Below, one piece after another: positions 1-6,012 of a stretch of DNA of 31,639 bases; positions within the stretch are counted from its first letter, which is position 1; each line of letters starts with the position of its first letter. A program made the translations under genes and the position numbers. The notes below the pieces were generated by a model that did not search any database, was not told the DNA's origin, and was given only the letters and a program-made list of their open reading frames with translations. Location: the NCBI GenBank assembly GCA_040753915.1, contig JBFMDN010000066.1, forward strand, positions 1 through 31,639. The letters are read 5' to 3'. Source of the stretch: JBFMDN01 sp040753915. GTDB taxonomy: Bacteria; Desulfobacterota; Desulfomonilia; Desulfomonilales; Desulfomonilaceae.

Positions 1-128
1 GCACCCTCACCCCAACCCTCTCCCAGAGGGAGAGGGAGCCGAAAGAATCCCCTCTCCCCCGCTTCGGGGGAGAGGGTCAGGGTGAGGGGGTGTGCCACGA
101 TTATCACGGACTGCCGGCTTTTGAGACA
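1..128 (+). repeat. MITE-like repeat, copy 1 (cut by window edge)
   Basis: This is a non-coding palindromic element. It begins inside the CACCCTCACC/CCTCTCCC arm, contains the complementary GGGGGAGAGGGTCAGGGTGA arm and ends in CTTTTGAGACA. The same sequence occurs almost identically on the opposite strand at 8925-9114, where both termini (TGTCTCAAAA and TTTTGAGACA) are present. The left half of this copy lies outside the window. ORFs crossing it are shadows of the repeat. Confidence 0.85.
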
Positions 129-241
129 CTTTCCGAGTGGTTACCCTTGCATGGGATTATTCCTGGTCGACTGCTCGATTCCATGTGGGCAGTGGATCAG
201 TAGTGCCAACAACAGGCACACGGCCCGGAAACCGCGAACGC

Positions 242-271
242 TCGGCAAGTCCTGGAAGCCTGTGGTAGAAT
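242..271 (+). promoter_or_regulatory. Weak candidate promoter for hicBA-1
   Basis: TAGAAT at 266-271 has an upstream TGTGG and could serve as a -10 box. TCGGCA at 242-247 would be the -35 box with an 18-bp spacer, but it matches consensus poorly. It lies about 40 bp upstream of the first hicB. This is a guess by eye. Confidence 0.25.
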
Positions 272-313
272 GTTTCCGGCCATACCTCCAAGGAGAGGAC
301 AGGAGGCAAGTCC

Positions 314-529
314 ATGGAAATGGCTTTCAACGTCATTGTGGAACGCGATGAGGAAGGGTTCTACGTTGCTACGGTTCCGGAGCTTCGCGGGTGCCACACT
401 CAGGCTCGATCTCTCGATACCCTAATGGAAAGAGTGAGGGAGGCGATAGACTTGTGTCTTGAGGAGCAAGGCTCTCCCGTTTCATCGAGCGAGTTCGTTG
501 GAATCCAGCGCATCACGGTGCAGGTATGA
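314..529 (+). CDS. hicB: HicB-family antitoxin, locus 1
   Basis: A 71-residue protein of the HicB antitoxin family, which adopts a partial RNase H-like fold and neutralises the HicA mRNA interferase. The N-terminal pattern MAFNVIVERDEEGFYVA, then VPELRGCHTQA and the EAIDLCLEEQG helix, is the standard short HicB layout (strand, strand, 'PELPGC'-like turn, helix). No C-terminal DNA-binding domain is present. AGGAGG at 301-306 lies 7 nt before this ATG and supports the start; a second ATG at 320 is less well placed. Its stop overlaps the start of the following hicA remnant as ATGA, so the pair was translationally coupled. Antitoxin-first order is less usual than hicA-hicB but is known. The antitoxin may now be orphaned, because its toxin is frameshifted. 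Confidence 0.85.
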   Translation: MEMAFNVIVERDEEGFYVATVPELRGCHTQARSLDTLMERVREAIDLCLEEQGSPVSSSEFVGIQRITVQV

Positions 530-749
530 GCCGACTTCGGCGTGTCGATGAAAAGACGGTGATTGCCGCTTTGGCCGAGGCCGGTTTCGAGGTCGCCCGA
601 ATCAAGGGCAGCCACGCTTCCTCAGACATCCTGACGGCCGCGTGACCGTAGTGCCTGTACATACCGGTGAAACTGTCGGGCCAGGGTTGCTGACCAAGAT
701 TATCAACGACTGTGACATGACCTGGGACGAATTTGAGCAACTTCTCTGA
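526..749 (+). pseudogene. hicA: HicA-family toxin, frameshifted
   Basis: Reading from the ATG at 526, which overlaps the hicB stop, gives MSRLRRVDEKTVIAALAEAG, then FEVARIKGSH, which is the HicA N-terminus including the GSH motif that carries the catalytic histidine. The frame then runs into a stop near 643. If one base is restored near 616-618 the other frame continues as FLRHPDGRVTVVPVHTGETV, GPGLLTKIINDCDMTWDEFE and stops at 747-749, exactly the conserved remainder of a HicA toxin (double-stranded RNA-binding-like fold). The join GSHA|FLRHPDGR implies loss of a single T in GCTTTC. The toxin is therefore probably inactivated, unless the base was lost through sequencing error. No slippery heptamer typical of programmed frameshifting is visible there. 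Confidence 0.85.
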
Positions 750-1330
750 GGTCGTTCCGGCTTGCAGCCGCCGCGGTTAGATGCAGGAAGGAAGCCATAG
801 AGGTAAAGGGCGTTTGCTCTTGAATAACGGGAAGGGTCCAAAACGGAACATCTGCCCAGGACAGAAATCGCAATCTCTCAGGTTCAGGCTACCGGAATCG
901 GTGCGTGAAGGGTAACCGGATATCCACCCCCGGCTGGGACACTTCGCGGAGGATTGTCAAGAGAAAATCCAGGCTGTTCGCGTAGGTGCGTACCGGCTTC
1001 CAGGTCAAAAGAGGACATGGTTTCCTGCATTTCTTGGGTTCTGAGAATGCGAGGAAGTCGTGTCCACGAGTGTACTGTATCGCTGTCTCGGGATAATGGG
1101 AGGAGGAATCCCTCATGTGCGGACGATATTTGAAACGGGCCTCACGGTGTTCAAAATCGATCTGGATCCTGGGAGGGCTTTTATTACTGTTGATAAGGTC
1201 TGTTAAAGACAGTAATCCATCTCACGCTGTAGGGCAGTAGACATACTCAGGAGTCGATATCGTCAGAGCTGCAACGAGGGGAAATGTTGACAATAAGATG
1301 GTGGAACTTTTTCTTGCGTCATGTGTATAA
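750..1330. other. 580-bp stretch with no convincing gene
   Basis: No ORF here has recognisable protein character. The one point of note is GGGAGGAGG at 1098-1106 followed by an ATG at 1115 that reads MCGRY, the invariant start of SRAP (YedK/HMCES) proteins. The frame loses any family resemblance at once and stops at 1240 (41 codons). It may be a decayed gene start or chance. The rest looks like degraded intergenic DNA between two hicAB modules. Confidence 0.5.
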
Positions 1331-1528
1331 GTGTGGAATGCTCCTCATGGCAGTAGCGAGGTCATAGCGAGACTCGAAGCCGATGGGTGGAATCAGGTTG
1401 GTCAGGTGGGATCTCATCTCTACTTCAAACATCCGACCAAGCCGGGGCGCGTCACGGTCAAACATCCACTCAAGGACATTCCAAAAGGCACTCTTGCGAG
1501 CATTCGCCGTCAATCCGGCTTGGATTAG
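1331..1528 (+). CDS. hicA: HicA-family toxin (YcfA-like), locus 2
   Basis: A roughly 65-residue HicA/YcfA mRNA interferase. The core SSEVIARLEADGWNQV, then QVGSHLYFKHPTKPGRVTV, KHPLKDIPKGTLASI and RRQSGLD matches the canonical HicA order. The GSH histidine is present and the protein ends with the usual short helix. By family knowledge it cleaves mRNA and is neutralised by the next gene, 24 bp downstream on the same strand. The start is uncertain: the only in-frame initiator is GTG at 1331, preceded by an in-frame TAA and no clear Shine-Dalgarno, and most family members begin just before SSEV. Unlike locus 1, the frame is intact throughout. Confidence 0.85.
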   Translation: MWNAPHGSSEVIARLEADGWNQVGQVGSHLYFKHPTKPGRVTVKHPLKDIPKGTLASIRRQSGLD

Positions 1529-1552
1529 CGATGAGGACCATGGAGGCTGGCG

Positions 1553-1942
1553 ATGAAGACTTACATTGCACTACTCCGAAAAGAAGAGGGCAGCAGTTAT
1601 GGCGTAGACTTCCCTGATTTTCCGGGATGTGTCACGGGGGGTGAGACTATGGATATCGCCTATAGAGAAGCACCAGAGGCTCTGCAATGCCATATCAAAG
1701 GGATGTTGGAGGACGGAGAGGAGATCCCGGAACCGTCCTCTCTCGACAAGATAATGGCCGATCCTGAAAGTGAGGGAGCCATACCGTTCCTGGTTCAAAT
1801 CCCGGAAAAGAAATCCAGACGTGTCGATATCACTATTCCAGAGGATGTCCTTAAAGAGATTGATACGTACGCTCGGAAGCACAACATGTCTAGATCGGCT
1901 TTTCTGACCCGTGCAGCGTTACAGGTCATGAAGGCCGACTAA
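1553..1942 (+). CDS. hicB: HicB-family antitoxin with ribbon-helix-helix domain, locus 2
   Basis: A 129-residue HicB antitoxin of the long type. Residues 1 to about 55 form the HicB domain (YIALLRKEEGSSYGVDFPDF, PGCVTGGETMDIA). After a linker (EEIPEPSSLDKIMADPE) the C-terminus carries a ribbon-helix-helix region (RVDITIPEDVLKEIDTYAR, MSRSAFLTRAALQ) that should bind the operon operator. GGAGG at 1542-1546 lies 6 nt before the ATG. With the intact HicA upstream it forms a complete type II module, and the RHH tail suggests the pair represses its own transcription. A stem-loop covers its stop codon. Confidence 0.92.
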   Translation: MKTYIALLRKEEGSSYGVDFPDFPGCVTGGETMDIAYREAPEALQCHIKGMLEDGEEIPEPSSLDKIMADPESEGAIPFLVQIPEKKSRRVDITIPEDVLKEIDTYARKHNMSRSAFLTRAALQVMKAD

Positions 1943-1962
1943 GGGCTGTCACATCAGCCCTT
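1941..1962 (+). terminator. Stem-loop at the end of hicAB-2
   Basis: AAGGGCTG (1941-1948) pairs perfectly with CAGCCCTT (1955-1962) across a 6-nt loop. It starts inside the hicB stop codon. There is no clear T-tract, so it could be a weak terminator or an mRNA 3'-end stabiliser. Confidence 0.45.
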
Positions 1963-2012
1963 CATCCATGGCGAACAGGAGCCTTTCCGTGGAATTTGGC
2001 AATTTTGATTCC

Positions 2013-2042
2013 TTGACGAGTGGCTCCCTAATCCGATAAACT
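2013..2042 (+). promoter_or_regulatory. Candidate sigma-70 promoter for pdxST
   Basis: TTGACG at 2013-2018 is a good -35 box. GATAAA (2035-2040, 16-bp spacer) or TAAACT (2037-2042, 18-bp spacer) could be the -10 box. This predicts a leader of about 130 nt before pdxS that contains the palindrome at 2135-2151. Confidence 0.45.
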
Positions 2043-2134
2043 TGTTAGGTTGTGGTACGTCTCACACTCATCGCCACCGCGCGAGTCACGACACATACTG
2101 CCGATGGACAGCTCGGCGGAGGTGCAACGTATCC

Positions 2135-2151
2135 GTGGGAACGGTTCCCAC
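2135..2151. promoter_or_regulatory. Perfect palindrome in the pdxS leader, possible operator
   Basis: GTGGGAAC (2135-2142), one central G and GTTCCCAC (2144-2151) form a perfect 17-bp inverted repeat 25 bp upstream of the pdxS ATG. It could be an operator, or in RNA a hairpin upstream of the ribosome-binding site. No protein partner can be named from the sequence. Confidence 0.5.
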
Positions 2152-2176
2152 ACGATTCAACACGTGGAGTAAGGCT

Positions 2177-3058
2177 ATGGAAACAGGGACTGAAGTCGTC
2201 AAGCGTGGTCATGCCCAAATGCTCAAGGGTGGAGTCATTATGGATGTTGTGACTCCGGAACATGCCAGGATCGCCGAAGATGCCGGTGCGTGTGCGGTCA
2301 TGGCTTTGGAGAGGGTCCCAGCAGACATTCGCGCGCACGGCGGAGTTGCGCGTATGAGCGACCCTGGTCTCATTCTTGAAATTATGGCCGCGGTCACGAT
2401 CCCTGTCATGGCAAAATGTCGCATCGGCCACTTTGTTGAAGCCCAGATTCTCGAAGCGATCGGCGTCGATTACATAGACGAGAGCGAAGTACTCACTCCA
2501 GCCGACGAAGAGCACCATATTGATAAGCGAGAGTTCAAGGTCCCGTTCGTGTGCGGGTGCAGGAACCTGGGGGAAGCACTCCGCAGAATCGGTGAAGGCG
2601 CTTCCATGATCAGGACCAAAGGAGAGGCCGGCACCGGCGACGTGGTGGAAGCGGTTCGCCATGCCAGGGCCGTGATGGGCGAGATTCGAAGGTTAGGGAC
2701 CATGCGGAGAGATGAGCTCATGGCTTATGCAAAAGAGATCGGCGCCCCCTTCGAGCTTGTTGTGGAAACCGCGGAGAAAGGTCGGTTACCGGTGGTTAAT
2801 TTTGCCGCGGGAGGAGTCGCAACTCCTGCTGACGCTGCTTTGATGATGCAACTGGGAATGGACGGCGTGTTTGTCGGTTCCGGCATTTTCAAGAGCGGGA
2901 ATCCGTCAGCGCGGGCCAAGGCCATCGTCAAGGCCGTCACCCACTATAACGACCCGAAAATCTTGGCTGAAGTGAGCAAAGGTCTCGGAGAGGCCATGGT
3001 CGGCATCGGAGTGACAGAGCTACCTGAATCTGCCCGACTCGCTGTTCGAGGATGGTGA
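2177..3058 (+). CDS. pdxS: Pyridoxal 5'-phosphate synthase, synthase subunit PdxS
   Basis: A 293-residue (beta/alpha)8 synthase that makes pyridoxal phosphate from ribose 5-phosphate, glyceraldehyde 3-phosphate and ammonia supplied by PdxT (DXP-independent route), in the cytoplasm. The ATG at 2177 is chosen because GGAG at 2166-2169 precedes it and the protein then has the family's usual length; the longer upstream frame has no homologous character. Visible motifs are MLKGGVIMDVV (Asp23), VMALERVPADIRAHGG, the substrate-binding lysine in MAKCRIGH (Lys80, equivalent to B. subtilis Lys81) and the second lysine in IRTKGEAGTGD (Lys148, equivalent to Lys149). pdxT begins 8 bp after its stop, so the two subunits are made together. 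Confidence 0.98.
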   Translation: METGTEVVKRGHAQMLKGGVIMDVVTPEHARIAEDAGACAVMALERVPADIRAHGGVARMSDPGLILEIMAAVTIPVMAKCRIGHFVEAQILEAIGVDYIDESEVLTPADEEHHIDKREFKVPFVCGCRNLGEALRRIGEGASMIRTKGEAGTGDVVEAVRHARAVMGEIRRLGTMRRDELMAYAKEIGAPFELVVETAEKGRLPVVNFAAGGVATPADAALMMQLGMDGVFVGSGIFKSGNPSARAKAIVKAVTHYNDPKILAEVSKGLGEAMVGIGVTELPESARLAVRGW

Positions 3059-3065
3059 CCGTGCC

Positions 3066-3641
3066 ATGAGAATAGGTGTGCTAGCGCTCCAGGGAGATTT
3101 TGAAGAGCATTGTCTGATCTTGAAACGTTTGGGTGTTGAGGTGCGGGAAGTGCGGCTTCCCAAAGACATCGATGGCCTTGACGGTATCGTCATGCCCGGC
3201 GGTGAAAGCACTACTATCGGCAAGCTGGCCCGCGATTTCGGCCTTGAGCGGCCGCTTAGCGAGGCGGCGAAAAACATGCCCATTTGGGGGACCTGCGGTG
3301 GCCTGATATTCATGGCTCGCGACGTAGGCATGCCCCAGCCAATTCTTGGCATTATGGACGTGACTGTTGAGCGCAATGCTTTCGGTCGTCAGGTGGACAG
3401 CTTCGAGGAAGATCTTCGCATAAAGGGTGTGGACGGTGGTCCCTTCCGCGGGATCTTCATCAGAGCCCCGGTGATAAAGGAAGTGGGACCGGCTGTGGAA
3501 ATCCTTTGCACGCTTTCGGACGGTCGTATCGTCGCAGTTCGCCAGGGACGCCTCATGGGCACTTCATTCCACCCGGAGTTGACTTCCGACGACCGGCTAC
3601 ATAGGTATTTCCTCAATATGGCGGCAGAAAGCACGTCGTGA
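3066..3641 (+). CDS. pdxT: Pyridoxal 5'-phosphate synthase, glutaminase subunit PdxT
   Basis: A 191-residue class I glutamine amidotransferase that releases ammonia from glutamine and channels it to PdxS in the 12+12 complex. The family start RIGVLALQGDFEEH is followed by the glutamine-binding MPGGESTTIGKLA. The nucleophile is Cys77 in WGTCGGLIFMA, and the His169/Glu171 pair lies in SFHPELTSDDR near the C-terminus, so the catalytic triad is complete. It follows pdxS by 8 bp, with its ribosome-binding region inside the end of pdxS. The pairing confirms that this organism uses the DXP-independent vitamin B6 route. Confidence 0.98.
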   Translation: MRIGVLALQGDFEEHCLILKRLGVEVREVRLPKDIDGLDGIVMPGGESTTIGKLARDFGLERPLSEAAKNMPIWGTCGGLIFMARDVGMPQPILGIMDVTVERNAFGRQVDSFEEDLRIKGVDGGPFRGIFIRAPVIKEVGPAVEILCTLSDGRIVAVRQGRLMGTSFHPELTSDDRLHRYFLNMAAESTS

Positions 3642-3725
3642 CCGGCTCGGTAGGGTCTGCGTGGAGGAGGAATTCCGTTCACCTCGGCCGATCCTACCGC
3701 TGTCCCTTGCCACGAGTCTCCACTC

Positions 3726-4502
3726 ATGCAAAGATTCAAAGCGGTCGTGGAATATGACGGAACTGCATACCACGGCTGGCAACTCCAAAAAGACCTGCCC
3801 ACCATTCAGGGGGAAATGGAACGGGCGCTGGAGCGGATAGTGCGCGTTCCCACACGCGTACACGGCGCAGGGAGAACCGACGCGGGAGTCCACGCGCTGG
3901 GTCAAGTCGCTCATTTCGATATCACGTGGCGACACTCCCCAGACGCTCTCTTGCGTGCATGCAATGCTCTTCTCCCGGCCGATATCGTGACGAGAAAGAT
4001 CGAGCTTGTTACAGAATCATTTCATGCGCGGCATTCGGCCCGTACAAAGACCTACGTGTACACTATCCTGTCTCGACCTGTTGCCTCTCCGCTTGCACGC
4101 CTTTATATGTGGCACATCCCGGATCGTCTGGACGTACGGACAATGAACCGCGCTGCAGAGCACTTGCTCGGCAGCCATGATTTTGCAGCGTTCGGCTCCC
4201 CCACGGACGGGACTCCTTCCACCGTGCGTGAAATTCGGGAAGCCCATTGGGAAATTGATCCTCGCGATGAGATCCTTTCGTTCTCGATTCGAGGCACAGG
4301 GTTTCTCAGGTACATGGTAAGATCTCTTGTTGGTACCATGGTGCTGGTGGGGCGCGGGAAGATGTCGCCGGATGACTTCTCCCGAGTACTGGGTTCCCGA
4401 AATCGGTCTCTTGCAGGCCCGACAGCACCTTCGCGAGGCCTGTGCCTTACGTCGGTGGAGTACGATGACGTGTACAGAGCAGAGGAAGGGCTGTCTGCCT
4501 GA
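3726..4502 (+). CDS. truA: tRNA pseudouridine(38-40) synthase TruA
   Basis: A 258-residue pseudouridine synthase that isomerises uridines 38-40 in the anticodon arm of several tRNAs. The N-terminal FKAVVEYDGTAYHGWQLQ and the catalytic AGRTDAGVHALGQVAHFD (nucleophile Asp52) are textbook TruA. The second half has the conserved GSHDFAAFGSP and RGTGFLRYMVRSLVGTM segments. Length is normal for the family. It lies 84 bp after pdxT and 23 bp before the radical SAM gene on the same strand, so it may be cotranscribed with both, though there is no functional link. Confidence 0.97.
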   Translation: MQRFKAVVEYDGTAYHGWQLQKDLPTIQGEMERALERIVRVPTRVHGAGRTDAGVHALGQVAHFDITWRHSPDALLRACNALLPADIVTRKIELVTESFHARHSARTKTYVYTILSRPVASPLARLYMWHIPDRLDVRTMNRAAEHLLGSHDFAAFGSPTDGTPSTVREIREAHWEIDPRDEILSFSIRGTGFLRYMVRSLVGTMVLVGRGKMSPDDFSRVLGSRNRSLAGPTAPSRGLCLTSVEYDDVYRAEEGLSA

Positions 4503-4525
4503 ATCCACCTACTGGAGATGATCCG

Positions 4526-5458
4526 ATGTTTGAGGCTGCATACCTGAAGACCCTCAGGGAAGGCCGGCTGCAAGAAAAAGTGGCGGCAGCTCGCAAGATG
4601 ATGGAATCATGCACGCTTTGCCCTCGCATGTGCAATGTCAACAGGCTCGAAGGCGAGCTCGGCTTCTGCGGCGTCGGCGCCAATGCCGTGATCTCTTCCG
4701 CTTCCCCTCACTTCGGCGAAGAATCGCCTCTCGTGGGCGTCAATGGTTCAGGCACCATATTCATGACATCCTGCAATCTCAAGTGCGTGTTTTGCCAGAA
4801 CTTTGAAATCAGTCACCTCATGGACGGGGCAGAAATGGATGACGAGGGTTTTGGCAAGCTCATGCTGGGACTTCAGAATATGGGATGCCACAACATCAAT
4901 ATCGTAACCCCATCCCACCAGGTACCGCAGCTTCTTGCTGCGCTGCAATTCGCAGCCAACCGCGGCCTACAGGTGCCGCTCGTGTACAACACTGGCGGGT
5001 ACGATTCCCTGGAAACCTTGAAAATCCTTGACGGGGTAGTGGACATCTACATGCCCGATATTAAGTTCGCGGACAGGACCATCGCGGGAAAACTCATGGA
5101 CGCGGAAGATTACCCCGAAATAGCTTTCAGTGCTGTCCGGGAGATGCATAGGCAGGTTGGAGACCTGCAGATCAACGAGAATGGCATCGCCACTCGCGGG
5201 CTCCTCGTGCGCCACCTGGTCATGCCCAAGGACCTCGCCGGTACCCGCCAGATCATGCGATTCCTCGCCCGGGAGATCTCTCCCAATACGTACGTCAATA
5301 TCATGGACCAGTACAGGCCCTGCGGAGAAGCCTTCAAGGATCCTGACATAGCGCGGTCGATAAACCGAGAGGAATACGCTCACGCCATCGAAATGGCCAA
5401 AGAAGAAGGAATAACTCGGCTCGACACGAGGACCGGCTTCAGATTACGGTTCCGTTGA
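4526..5458 (+). CDS. Radical SAM protein, PflX/PflA-like activase
   Basis: A 310-residue radical SAM enzyme of the PflX type (COG1313), usually annotated as a putative pyruvate-formate-lyase-activating enzyme. The [4Fe-4S]/SAM site is CNLKCVFCQN (Cys83, Cys87, Cys90). An N-terminal cysteine cluster CTLCPRMC plus GFCG (Cys29, 32, 36, 48) is typical of the subfamily and could bind a second metal site. Further conserved segments are SPHFGEESPLVG, NIVTPSHQVPQ, the YNTGGYDS turn and DIYMPDIKFAD. The substrate of this subfamily is not settled, so glycyl-radical activation is inference. No glycyl radical enzyme gene is in the window. The start ATG is 23 bp after truA. Confidence 0.9.
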   Translation: MFEAAYLKTLREGRLQEKVAAARKMMESCTLCPRMCNVNRLEGELGFCGVGANAVISSASPHFGEESPLVGVNGSGTIFMTSCNLKCVFCQNFEISHLMDGAEMDDEGFGKLMLGLQNMGCHNINIVTPSHQVPQLLAALQFAANRGLQVPLVYNTGGYDSLETLKILDGVVDIYMPDIKFADRTIAGKLMDAEDYPEIAFSAVREMHRQVGDLQINENGIATRGLLVRHLVMPKDLAGTRQIMRFLAREISPNTYVNIMDQYRPCGEAFKDPDIARSINREEYAHAIEMAKEEGITRLDTRTGFRLRFR

Positions 5459-5582
5459 GCAGCGTAAGATTCCGTCCTGCCTGACTTTCCACCACATTGA
5501 TGCCTCCATGGTCTCGCTCATGGACTGACCTTTCCTCGATGCATATCGTATTGATAGTGAACGGGGAGGCAAGGCTGGACTC

Positions 5583-5864
5583 ATGACCGTACAACAGGCA
5601 CTCAGTAGGATCGAAACAAGATTGAAAGCTGCTGCGGCCGAGGGAATTGAGCCAACTGTCCGAGCTTCGGGAAACGACTGGGTCTGTACTATTGAAGAAG
5701 AGCAATCGAAATTTGTGATCGTCGTGAAGGAAAATGAACTGATGATCGTGACCTTGGAATCGCACGCAGGAAAGCCCGATATCTGGAGAATTCATGCTTC
5801 GGACTTTTCCCAGGGGCAGATCATAGCACGGATCAAGAAGGCCATGAAAAAGGAACAAGCCTGA
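5583..5864 (+). CDS. Small hypothetical protein
   Basis: A 93-residue protein not recognised as any family. It starts with an amphipathic helix (TVQQALSRIETRLKAAAAEG). A beta-rich middle follows (WVCTIEEEQSKFVIVVKE, ELMIVTLES, IWRIHASDF), and it ends in a basic helix (GQIIARIKKAMKKEQA). There is no signal peptide, membrane segment or metal motif. GGGGAGG at 5563-5569 lies 13 nt before the ATG, rather distant. Codon use resembles the neighbours. It is followed 148 bp later by the PAS kinase gene on the same strand. Confidence 0.6.
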   Translation: MTVQQALSRIETRLKAAAAEGIEPTVRASGNDWVCTIEEEQSKFVIVVKENELMIVTLESHAGKPDIWRIHASDFSQGQIIARIKKAMKKEQA

Positions 5865-5942
5865 TGCTGCAGGCAGATGCGGGACTGCGGACAAGGGCAC
5901 ACCTGGTGGTTTAGCTTGCGAACGCGTCTCGTGCAGATTCCG

Positions 5943-5971
5943 TTGACAGGATATAGGGGGTGCACAACGTA
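5943..5971 (+). promoter_or_regulatory. Candidate promoter for the PAS histidine kinase
   Basis: A perfect TTGACA at 5943-5948 is followed after 17 bp by AACGTA, a poor -10. TACAAT at 5970-5975 is a better -10 but at 21 bp spacing. It lies 40-70 bp upstream of the kinase start. Confidence 0.35.
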
Positions 5972-6012
5972 CAATTGACTCTCATGGTCTTACGTCTCCT
6001 GTAACTCGGGGA

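Noticed and set aside
1..128. CRISPR array or tandem repeat
   Set aside because: The repeats are dispersed inverted elements, not regularly spaced direct repeats with spacers.
889..1116. 75-codon minus-strand ORF
   Set aside because: No ribosome-binding site, no recognisable motif and a composition that does not look like protein; treated as intergenic.
2042..2176. Longer pdxS start giving 338 residues
   Set aside because: The extra 45 residues have no family character, and they contain the leader palindrome; ATG 2177 has a Shine-Dalgarno and gives the normal length.
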